DNA of 13,212 bases from Prevotella sp. UBA2755 (lineage in GTDB: Bacteria > Bacteroidota > Bacteroidia > Bacteroidales > Bacteroidaceae). Where the stretch lies: positions 29,789 through 43,000 of the forward strand of contig DEJF01000063.1 of the NCBI GenBank assembly GCA_002353225.1. Direction: 5' to 3'. Both the position numbers and the translations under genes were made by a program. Shown piece after piece: positions 4,732 to 11,825 of this stretch. The notes under the pieces are model-generated. The model saw only the letters and a list, made by a program, of their open reading frames with translations. It had not been told where the DNA came from and ran no database searches. The stretch's first letter is position 1. Every line of letters starts with the position of its first letter.

Positions 4732-6717
4732 ATGGAGAAAAAGAAGAAAAACCGTTCATTTGCAACAAGACTGTCCCGCTGGGTTCTGTTGGCACTGCTC
4801 GTCATGATGGGTATCATCTCCTACATATTCTATGACGTCTGTGTGGGGGTGATAGTCTCTGTTCAAGGTAATAACTTTCATGGAAGTATGCAGTCTTCTG
4901 ACATTTGCATCAGTGATGTCATGTCGGATGTCAGCGTTGCCGTCACCAACAATATCTTTGATATCGAACGAAACTTGTCACAGCCAGACCAGTTGCAGCC
5001 AATCATGGAGCGTATCGTCACCCAGAATCCGCGTATCCGCAGTTGTGGCATCAGCTTCGTTGAAAACTACTATCCCAAGAAAGGACGGCTGTTCCGTCCC
5101 TATGCATGGCGCACTGACAGCATGGAGGTGAAGACACGTCAGTCTGGTGATGTGTTGGAAGATTACCTGAATACAGAAAAGTTTACCGAAGCCATTGCCA
5201 GGGACTCTGCTTGTTGGTCGAAGCCCTTCATCGGCGGACATGAGGTAAGAACATCGCTGGTGTCCTACCAGTATCCTATACACGACCAACAGGGAAAGGT
5301 GGTGGCTGTCTTGGATGCTGACATGTCGCTCGACTTCATGACACAACTTCTGGATAAGCAGGACAGTATCTTTATGAAAGACGCTATGCTTATTTCGGGT
5401 GAAAACGATGATGTATTCCACAGTTATGTGTTACGGAATGATGGTACCTTCCTGACTCACATAGAACCGAGACGTATCCTGAAAGGAAACTTTTTCGTTC
5501 ACGTCAAAGATTATGACGAACCGGGTGTGGCAGAGAATACCATCAAGGAAATGAAAGAAGGCGTGAAGAGTTCTGATGAAACGTCGAAACCACTGATGAT
5601 TAACAGAAGAGACACCTACCTGTTCTATGCCCCAGTCACAGGCACAGACTGGATACTTGCCGTCACCGTTCCCAAAGGAGCAATAGACTATTTCACGCTC
5701 ATCCTCAGCGTCTTTGTGGTAGTAATGTTTTTCATAGTGATATTCGTGACCTATCTGGTATGCCGTCTCACCATCAAGCGTGCCACCAAACCCTTGAAGC
5801 GGTTGGCAGAAACAGCAGACCAGGTGGCACAGGGACAGTTTGACACACCGTTGCCCGCCATCAAACACAATGACGAGATACGCCAGTTACGTGATTCCTT
5901 CGAGAATATGCAACACTCACTGACTGACTATATCGAAGAGTTGAAGGATACGACGGCCTCGAAGGCATCGATGGAGAACGAATTAAAGATAGCCCACGGC
6001 ATACAGATGAGTATGTTGCCTAAGACCTATCCAGCCTTCCCCGAGCGCAACGATATTGATATCTATGGACAGGTGACACCGGCAAAGGCAGTGGGTGGCG
6101 ACCTCTACGACTTCTTCATCCGTGACGAGAAACTCTTTTTCTGCATCGGTGATGTCTCAGGCAAAGGCGTTCCAGCCTCCTTGGTGATGGCAGTCACACG
6201 CTCGTTGTTCCGCAACGTCGCTGCCCATATGACAGAGCCTGACAAGATCATGGCAGAACTCAGTGATGCGCTGAGTGATCATAATGAGACTAGTATGTTC
6301 GTCACACTCTTTGTCGGGATGCTCGACTTGGCGACGGGTCACCTCTGTTATTCGAATGCCGGTCATAACATGCCCCTGCTGATGACCAACGAAGGTACTC
6401 TCATCTTGTCTTGCGATCCTAATATCCCTGCAGGAATATCGCCAGGTTGGAAGTTTACGAGTCAGCAGTTAGACTTGAAGGTAGGCACGACGCTTTTCCT
6501 CTATACGGACGGACTCAACGAGGCAGAGGATATCCATCACAACCAGTTTGGCATGGAGCGTATGCAACAGACAGCCGCTGCTGCGGACAGAAAGCCGCAA
6601 AGTGTCATTACTGCTATGAAGGAGGCTGTGGAGCAGTTTGTGGGCGAGGCAGAACAAAGTGACGACATGACGATGTTTGCCATCCAATATATTAATACAC
6701 AGAAAACCAACCCATAA
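4732..6717 (+). CDS. Membrane sensor PP2C (RsbU/SpoIIE-type) serine phosphatase
   Basis: A 661-residue signalling phosphatase. TM1 is at ~17-37, followed by a ~285-residue extracytoplasmic region resembling a double Cache sensor (the YxYPIHDQQGKVVAVLDADMS strand near 179-199 is typical). TM2 is at ~322-344, with a HAMP domain at ~345-398, a short coiled linker and a PP2C/SpoIIE domain at ~430-655. Metal-binding motifs are intact: VGGDLYDFF (454-462), GDVSGKGVPASL (473-484), SNAGHN (541-546), LYTDGLNEA (590-598) and QSDDMT (642-647). Such proteins dephosphorylate an anti-sigma-factor antagonist in response to an external ligand. No antagonist, anti-sigma or sigma gene is in the window. The start at 4732 is fixed by the promoter. 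The next gene follows after 15 bases, so it is likely first in a four-gene operon. Confidence 0.9.
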   Translation: MEKKKKNRSFATRLSRWVLLALLVMMGIISYIFYDVCVGVIVSVQGNNFHGSMQSSDICISDVMSDVSVAVTNNIFDIERNLSQPDQLQPIMERIVTQNPRIRSCGISFVENYYPKKGRLFRPYAWRTDSMEVKTRQSGDVLEDYLNTEKFTEAIARDSACWSKPFIGGHEVRTSLVSYQYPIHDQQGKVVAVLDADMSLDFMTQLLDKQDSIFMKDAMLISGENDDVFHSYVLRNDGTFLTHIEPRRILKGNFFVHVKDYDEPGVAENTIKEMKEGVKSSDETSKPLMINRRDTYLFYAPVTGTDWILAVTVPKGAIDYFTLILSVFVVVMFFIVIFVTYLVCRLTIKRATKPLKRLAETADQVAQGQFDTPLPAIKHNDEIRQLRDSFENMQHSLTDYIEELKDTTASKASMENELKIAHGIQMSMLPKTYPAFPERNDIDIYGQVTPAKAVGGDLYDFFIRDEKLFFCIGDVSGKGVPASLVMAVTRSLFRNVAAHMTEPDKIMAELSDALSDHNETSMFVTLFVGMLDLATGHLCYSNAGHNMPLLMTNEGTLILSCDPNIPAGISPGWKFTSQQLDLKVGTTLFLYTDGLNEAEDIHHNQFGMERMQQTAAAADRKPQSVITAMKEAVEQFVGEAEQSDDMTMFAIQYINTQKTNP

Positions 6718-6732
6718 AGAAATATCATCATT

Positions 6733-7272
6733 ATGATAGAATACGAATATAAGTCGCTGATAGTATTTTTTCTGGCCATCGTTGTCATGCTCATAGCCTC
6801 CGTAGCGATACCTGTCTATGGATATAAGTGGAAGCGCTATAAGGGACTTGCTATCGGATGTGTGGCACAGGTCGTTGCCGTTGTTGTTCTCTTCATCTTG
6901 ATAGACCTTGGCTATTTCACATATATAGAATGGAAAAACGACAGGAAAAAGGATGCTGCCATGGTCACTATCCGTAGCATCGAGTCACATGCCGACCATG
7001 TCGATACCCTCATGTGGTATATCAAGGATGACGGGGAGTGTGTCTTGGAAAATGAAGGAAAGAAGGAGGATGAAAACTCATCTTTTAGTTATCCGATAAG
7101 TCTTTTCGACGTTATCCGCCTCAATACTGCCAGCGTGTGCGTAGAAGACAGGGTCATGGTTAAGTTCGATATCAAGTCGAAGAAGGTCATGGCAACGGAC
7201 TATGATGCTCCTGCGGAGGTCGTCAACGTGGACTGGGATAAAGTAAACGCATTTATCGAAAAGAAAGAATAG
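6733..7272 (+). CDS. Small membrane protein of unknown function
   Basis: A 179-residue protein I cannot assign to a family. It has two hydrophobic helices (~9-29 and ~42-63) with a short basic loop between (YKWKRYK), then a soluble domain of about 115 residues rich in D, E and K, containing a VMVKFDIKSKKVMATDYDAP strand pair near 141-160. The soluble part may face the periplasm or cytoplasm. It lies 15 bases after the phosphatase and one base before the DUF1460 gene, so it is almost certainly translated from the same mRNA. The context suggests a partner in envelope sensing or glycan metabolism, but nothing in the sequence proves it. Confidence 0.75.
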   Translation: MIEYEYKSLIVFFLAIVVMLIASVAIPVYGYKWKRYKGLAIGCVAQVVAVVVLFILIDLGYFTYIEWKNDRKKDAAMVTIRSIESHADHVDTLMWYIKDDGECVLENEGKKEDENSSFSYPISLFDVIRLNTASVCVEDRVMVKFDIKSKKVMATDYDAPAEVVNVDWDKVNAFIEKKE

Positions 7273-7273
7273 T

Positions 7274-8191
7274 ATGAGATATTGGTTGTTAATGATCTGT
7301 TCTTGGCTGCTGTGCGCCAGTTGTGTGGCAAAAGGTCCTGCAAAGACGGAGCAGTCTATGGAGACGGAAGAGGCTGCGGAAAGTATGGATATTGATGTGG
7401 AATACACGAAAGAGGACAGTGCGCTGGTCGTGAAACTGTTGACGGAAGCACCAACGCAGAGGGGTAAGGAAAACAGGATGATGTATTTCGGAAAGAAATT
7501 CCTCGGACTCCCCTATGTGGGGTTCACATTGGAAAATGGGGACAAGGAGCATCTGATTGTCAACCTGCACGGACTCGACTGTACCACCTTCGTGGAGACG
7601 GTGTTGGCGCTGGCTCTTTGTGACAGAGATGACACCCGTACCTTTGATGACTATTGTAATAACCTGATGAAGATCCGCTATCGTCATGGGAAGATGACGG
7701 ACTACACCTCACGTCTGCATTATTTCACTTGGTGGGGTGATGATAATGTGGAGTTAGGACTGGTAAAGGATATTGGTTTTGTGGGAACACCATTCAGAGG
7801 AATGCAGACCATCCGTATCAACTACATGTCGGAGCATCCTCTGTTGTATAAGCAATTGAAGAACCATCCCGCATTTGTACCAGTCATCAAGGAATACGAA
7901 GATTCCACCAATGGCAAACAGTATCCCTATATACCCAAGAGTATCCTGAACTGGCATCAGTCAACGATATTGGGAACAGTCCGTGACGGTGATATCGTCG
8001 CCATGCTGACGGATAAGGACGGACTCGACACCCGTCATATCGCCATTGCGTTCTGGAAGAATGGAAAACTGCATCTGATGCATGCCTCCAGTCTCTATAA
8101 GAAGGTGCTGATGAGCAAGGAGACCTTCTATGAGTATGAGATGAAACAACCCAAGCATACGGGTATCAGAGTGTGGAGGATGGTGGAATGA
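7274..8191 (+). CDS. DUF1460 (N-acetylmuramoyl-L-alanine amidase-like) lipoprotein
   Basis: A 305-residue exported protein. The N-terminus MRYWLLMICSWLLCASC is a lipoprotein signal with Cys17 as the probable lipidated residue (the -3 residue is C, slightly unusual). After an acidic linker (~22-48) comes the DUF1460 domain. FLGLPYVGFTLE (76-87) and HGLDCTTFVETVLALA (99-114) supply the putative nucleophile Cys103. DTRHIAIAFW (252-261) supplies His255, and LHLMHASS (266-273) completes the papain/NlpC-like core. The family is taken to act on peptidoglycan peptides or amide bonds in the cell wall; the exact bond here is unknown. It ends in an ATGA overlap with the licD start, so translation of the two is coupled. 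Confidence 0.85.
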   Translation: MRYWLLMICSWLLCASCVAKGPAKTEQSMETEEAAESMDIDVEYTKEDSALVVKLLTEAPTQRGKENRMMYFGKKFLGLPYVGFTLENGDKEHLIVNLHGLDCTTFVETVLALALCDRDDTRTFDDYCNNLMKIRYRHGKMTDYTSRLHYFTWWGDDNVELGLVKDIGFVGTPFRGMQTIRINYMSEHPLLYKQLKNHPAFVPVIKEYEDSTNGKQYPYIPKSILNWHQSTILGTVRDGDIVAMLTDKDGLDTRHIAIAFWKNGKLHLMHASSLYKKVLMSKETFYEYEMKQPKHTGIRVWRMVE

Positions 8192-8970
8192 GGAAGATAA
8201 CGGACATCAAGGAGTTGCGGGAGATACAGATGGGTATCCTCGATGACGTGCATCGTTTCTGCGAGGAACAGGGACTGCGCTATTCGCTGTCGAGTGGTAC
8301 GCTGATAGGGGCGATACGCCACAAAGGCTATATCCCTTGGGATGACGATATTGATATCTACATGCTCAGAAATGATTATGAGCGGTTCCTCAAGACCTAT
8401 CATGACCCAGAGGGACACTATCGGGTGCTGAATCCCAAGAAAGAGAAGCATTACTATTATACCTTTGCCAAGGTGGTCGACCAGCGGACAAAGATGGTGG
8501 AGAAGGAGACGGAGGGCTATGAGATAGGGGTGTATATCGACGTGTTCCCTGTTGACTATGTGACAGATGACATGAAGGAGCGTGAGCGTATCTTCCGACT
8601 CAAGAAACTGCTTTATAAGATTCGTCGTTGTAAGATATCGCAGTCGAACCCATTACACTCACGTCTTGCTTACTTATGCTATCGCAGTCTGCCCATCACC
8701 GTGGGGATGCTGAATCGTTGGATAGACAAGTTGATTATCCGTCATAAGCCCACTGGTACGTTATGCCACATGACAGAGGCGGGTCCTTCTATCAAAGGCT
8801 GTTTCCCTGCTGCAGACATGAAGAAGATGATGGATGTGAAGTTTGAGGACCGTGTCTATAAGATGATGATTGGTTACGACGACCATCTGCACAGGACGTA
8901 TGGTGACTATATGAAACTACCACCAGAGGACCAGCGGACGACGCACCAGTTTGAGGCGTACTATGTTTAG
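8188..8970 (+). CDS. LicD-family phosphotransferase
   Basis: A 260-residue cytoplasmic enzyme. The diagnostic block is at 33-56: YSLSSGTLIGAIRHKGYIPW followed by DDDID, whose aspartates (52-54, 56) bind metal. A second conserved patch, YIDVFPVD, is at 116-123. LicD enzymes transfer phosphocholine or related phospho-amino-alcohols from a CDP-linked donor onto a glycan; fukutin-related members transfer ribitol phosphate. A GTG at 8173 would add five residues, but the ATG at 8188 overlaps the previous stop as ATGA and has a purine-rich GGAGG about 10 bases upstream, so I prefer it. The gene converges with the minus-strand operon, which encodes a LicC-like nucleotidyltransferase, a natural donor source. 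Its stop (8968-8970) overlaps the opposite gene's stop by two bases. Confidence 0.9.
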   Translation: MRKITDIKELREIQMGILDDVHRFCEEQGLRYSLSSGTLIGAIRHKGYIPWDDDIDIYMLRNDYERFLKTYHDPEGHYRVLNPKKEKHYYYTFAKVVDQRTKMVEKETEGYEIGVYIDVFPVDYVTDDMKERERIFRLKKLLYKIRRCKISQSNPLHSRLAYLCYRSLPITVGMLNRWIDKLIIRHKPTGTLCHMTEAGPSIKGCFPAADMKKMMDVKFEDRVYKMMIGYDDHLHRTYGDYMKLPPEDQRTTHQFEAYYV

Positions 8971-9998
8971 TTGATAGTTGATAGTTGAAAGTTGATAGTT
9001 GACATTCCCCATTCATATACCTTATTAATAGAGGGGCAGTCGATATGGTGCTCGTGCATCAGACGGTGGATGATGGCAAGACCATAGGGGAAGTCTTCTG
9101 TGAAATAGCGGCTTTGGAAGTCGGGGACAAAAGCGTCTCCGACTTTTCTCATGGGTGACAGGATACCCTTGAAAGCCTCGATGGATTGTAGTTTTTTAGT
9201 CAGGGATGCGGCATCCGTACTCTCGTAATAGTCGAGGACCGTAGGGATGGCTCCAGGGGTGACGGGCAGCACATCGAGCAAACGGAAGAACTCTGCATCC
9301 ATATCGATCAGCAGTTGGGAGGCTTCATCTGTCCAGTCGCTATAGAACTGGTTCTGCGTGGGGTAGGTGATTCCCTCATGCCAGTCGTGCCACATACTAT
9401 AAAGTCGTGAGGTGTGCAGCAACGGGTTACTATTCGTCAGACTCACCTCGTAATGACTTGCCAGCAAATGGACGGGGGTATCGAACATGTCTCCCAAAGT
9501 CCCCCCTAAACAGGGGGGATTTAGGGGGGTCTCTCTCTTCTCTATGGCAACGCTCAGTGAGGATTTGTATCCTAACAGGTGGGCAGACTTCCCATATTCC
9601 TCCACACGAGCAATAAAAGGTACACGTTGGAAACCAAACAGGGGTGTGGTTTCTGGTAATAGTTCTAAAGCCTCGAAGAAAAAGCCTGTACTACTCACCA
9701 CACTGCCTACTGGTGTGTGGGGCTTGAGGTAGGGCCGGATGGCTCGCAGGGTGTCCGCAATACCATACCCGGGAAGGCAAAAGAGGACGATGTCTGCTTG
9801 GGGAATCAGTTCGGAAGGCTCTGCGGAAAGATGCTGGATAGTACCCTCAATAGTTTTTCCCTCAGGAGTAGAAATCAGTATCGTTCGACTCCATCGCTCT
9901 GGGTGGCGGGTCAGCAGACTCACCTCATACCCTTTATGGGCAAGATAGCCAGTGATGACATGTCCGAGGTTGCCCCCTCCGCAGATACAGATATTCAT
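8967..9998 (-). CDS. NAD/NADP octopine/nopaline dehydrogenase-family oxidoreductase
   Basis: A 343-residue Rossmann enzyme. MNICICGGGNLGHVITGYLA gives the GxGxxG-type dinucleotide loop at 7-12. ADIVLFCLPGYG (68-79) and a VVSSTGFFF segment (100-108) complete the nucleotide half. The C-terminal helical half (~175-330) carries the family's substrate pocket, with H203 of MWHDWHEG and the NP-x-L-H-T motif at 191-196 (the usual catalytic His region of opine dehydrogenases). These enzymes couple an amino acid and a keto acid reductively, or act on related 2-keto acids; the substrate here is unknown. Residues ~155-169 (RETPLNPPCLGGTLG) come from an inserted palindromic repeat, and the final ~13 residues (MSTINFQLSTIN and stop) come from a heptad array. 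The gene starts in an ATGA overlap with the fusion gene upstream. Confidence 0.8.
   Translation of the reverse strand: MNICICGGGNLGHVITGYLAHKGYEVSLLTRHPERWSRTILISTPEGKTIEGTIQHLSAEPSELIPQADIVLFCLPGYGIADTLRAIRPYLKPHTPVGSVVSSTGFFFEALELLPETTPLFGFQRVPFIARVEEYGKSAHLLGYKSSLSVAIEKRETPLNPPCLGGTLGDMFDTPVHLLASHYEVSLTNSNPLLHTSRLYSMWHDWHEGITYPTQNQFYSDWTDEASQLLIDMDAEFFRLLDVLPVTPGAIPTVLDYYESTDAASLTKKLQSIEAFKGILSPMRKVGDAFVPDFQSRYFTEDFPYGLAIIHRLMHEHHIDCPSINKVYEWGMSTINFQLSTIN
8971..9005. repeat. Heptanucleotide repeat array (five 7-base units)
   Basis: On the plus strand: ttgatag, ttgatag, ttgaaag, ttgatag, ttgacat, directly after the licD stop; the preceding tgtttag is a degenerate unit. On the minus strand the array codes for the last residues of the dehydrogenase, giving STIN-FQL-STIN because three heptamers make seven codons. 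It has the same period as the array at 164-226 but a different unit. Confidence 0.85.
9492..9533. repeat. Palindromic repeat element B, in frame inside the dehydrogenase gene
   Basis: Perfect 10-base arms CCCCCCTAAA (9501-9510) and TTTAGGGGGG (9520-9529) surround a loop that carries a further GGGGGG run. The arm can also pair with this inner run, so two alternative folds exist. On the coding strand it gives TPLNPPCLGGTLG, a peptide I recognise as a recurrent product of a dispersed repeat in unrelated genes. Boundaries are approximate; the frame is kept. It differs in sequence from element A at 818-862. Confidence 0.75.
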
Positions 9999-11806
9999 AA
10001 GGTTCTCAGTGCTTCTATCAGACGGTCGTTATCCTCCGTACTACGTACTGACAGACGGATATAGTTGTTACCTTTCAGTCCGTTCTTAGAGTCACAGTCT
10101 TTTGCCATGATATTGAAACGCTCCAACAGTAGTTTGGTCAGTTCAGCGGAGGTGTAACGTGCTGTGACCTGACAACAGAAATAGTTTGCCTGGGTTGGGA
10201 GCACTCGCAGATAGGGAATGGTTCGTAATAACTTGCCAAAGCGGTCACGCTCTGCGATGAAGCGATGACAAGCCTGTATGTAGTCTTTCTCGTATTTGCC
10301 GAATATCTGCATATAGAACTCACCAAACGAGTTGATATTCCAGATGCTCACGTCTTTCTTGATCTGTTGGATGACAGCAGTATCGGAAGAGGCAAGGACA
10401 CCCAAGCGGAGTCCTGGGACGCCATACGACTTGGAGATGCTCTTTATTACTACCAGTCCTTGGTACGACTCCAAGATATCGTTATGCAACAGACTGTTAT
10501 ACTCGAAGTCCTCGCTGAAATCGACAAACGACTCATCCACAATCAGACGGATACCTTGCTGCTTGCTCCATTCGATGAGGCGTAGCAGTCCCTCCATCGG
10601 GATGAAATTGCCAGAGGGATTATCAGGATTGATGAGCAACAGGGTCTCAATGGGATGTGCTGTATAGAAACGGATAAGGTCGTCTGCCGTATAACTCAAC
10701 TCATCATTATCTGGTTGGAAAGCCACAATCTGGTCTGGGCGCAGACGATGGGGATATTCCTCGAAAGTAGGATAGATAACCCCTGTCTTACCTTCCGTCC
10801 CCTCCATCAGACTCTTGATCAGTTCGGCGGCACCATTACCCACCACCACATAGTCTTGTTTGATACCGAAATACTTGCCGGCAAGCAGGGAGTTGACGAA
10901 CATACCAGAAGGATACTCTGTCAGCAGCGTGTCGAAATTAGCACGTAACTCGTCTTTCATCCGCTGGGTGGGGAAATAGGGATTCACCAGATAGCAGTAG
11001 TCGAGCATCTTGGGGAACCGCCAGTGTCCGCCATAGCGGTAGTTGAAACGATGCAGCATCTCGTCACCCTCTGCGAAGATGGTCTCTGCGATGTCAAGGT
11101 CCTGGACATCGTCTATCTCATACCATTTCTCGTCACCAATCGGCAGTGCCTTCAGGTCGGCATGGTCGAGCAGGGTGATGACACGCAGCACCTGCTCATA
11201 GTATTCGTTATTCCCCAAGGCGGCACAATATGCCTCTAAGAAAGGAACATACTTATGTTGGGCGAAGTCACGAGAGAACTTATAGATATTAACCGTCTTG
11301 TAGTATTTGTCGACATCGGCATAGTTGAACGCCTTCTTGGGGACGAAGTTCACGATGTTATTATCTGCGTCGATACGAACCATCGTACCGTCCATCCATG
11401 TCTCGTATTTGGCGACGAGGGCGAGGTTGGGGTAGGGATTGCCGATAATCATCTCAAACAGACGGTCGCTGAAGATGAGGTCGCTCTCAATCAGCAAGGT
11501 GTCATCCTCCTGCAACTGCTGTTTCACCATCGACAGCGAGTAGATATTGTTGGTCTTGTCGTAGATAGGGTTCTCGGCATATTCTATCCGCAAACGGTCA
11601 TCATAGCGGTTGCCGATATACTCACGCAGTTCCTGTCCTTTGTAGCCGACCACGATGATGACACGCTGGAGCGAGAGTTTCGACAACTGTCCCAGCAAGC
11701 GGTCTATCAGTCGCACACCTAATACTGGCACCATACATTTCGTCTGGTCCTTTGTCAGTTCTCCGAGTCTGCGACCCATACCAGCCGCCAAGATAATCGC
11801 CTGCAT
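9995..11806 (-). CDS. Bifunctional LicC-like nucleotidyltransferase / CobD-HisC-like PLP enzyme
   Basis: A 603-residue two-domain protein. Residues 1-~245 are a sugar-phosphate-type nucleotidyltransferase: LAAGMGRRL (6-14), K23 in TKCMVPV, the LicC-like NPIYDKTNNIYSLS (79-92), catalytic D109 in IESDL, and metal-binding D232/D233 in EIDDVQDLD. Residues ~255-603 are a fold-type I PLP enzyme: GNGAAELI (323-330), NPDNPSGN (393-400), D424 in IVDES (pairs with the PLP nitrogen), K459 in SISKSYGVPGLRLG (Schiff base), and R584/R588 in YIRLSVRS (carboxylate binding). The VPGLRLG run resembles CobD (threonine-phosphate decarboxylase) as much as HisC. One reading is that the PLP half makes an amino-alcohol phosphate from a phospho-amino acid and the N-terminal half activates it as a CDP derivative for LicD. 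That pathway is inference. An aminotransferase is equally possible. Confidence 0.88.
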   Translation of the reverse strand: MQAIILAAGMGRRLGELTKDQTKCMVPVLGVRLIDRLLGQLSKLSLQRVIIVVGYKGQELREYIGNRYDDRLRIEYAENPIYDKTNNIYSLSMVKQQLQEDDTLLIESDLIFSDRLFEMIIGNPYPNLALVAKYETWMDGTMVRIDADNNIVNFVPKKAFNYADVDKYYKTVNIYKFSRDFAQHKYVPFLEAYCAALGNNEYYEQVLRVITLLDHADLKALPIGDEKWYEIDDVQDLDIAETIFAEGDEMLHRFNYRYGGHWRFPKMLDYCYLVNPYFPTQRMKDELRANFDTLLTEYPSGMFVNSLLAGKYFGIKQDYVVVGNGAAELIKSLMEGTEGKTGVIYPTFEEYPHRLRPDQIVAFQPDNDELSYTADDLIRFYTAHPIETLLLINPDNPSGNFIPMEGLLRLIEWSKQQGIRLIVDESFVDFSEDFEYNSLLHNDILESYQGLVVIKSISKSYGVPGLRLGVLASSDTAVIQQIKKDVSIWNINSFGEFYMQIFGKYEKDYIQACHRFIAERDRFGKLLRTIPYLRVLPTQANYFCCQVTARYTSAELTKLLLERFNIMAKDCDSKNGLKGNNYIRLSVRSTEDNDRLIEALRTL

Positions 11807-11825
11807 GTCTTCCTATTTTAGAATA

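Noticed and set aside
9501..9529. Rho-independent terminator inside the dehydrogenase gene
   Set aside because: There is no T-run after either arm and the sequence is read through in frame; a repeat element explains it better.
10265..11722. Plus-strand open frames across the fusion gene
   Set aside because: Long but antisense to a gene with clear catalytic motifs in both domains; no independent promoter or family match.
9995..11806. Aminoethylphosphonate (PntC/PhnW-type) fusion
   Set aside because: The PLP half carries CobD/HisC-type motifs (NPDNPSGN, SKSYGVPGLRLG) rather than those of the class V transaminase in PntC fusions, and no phosphonate genes are nearby.
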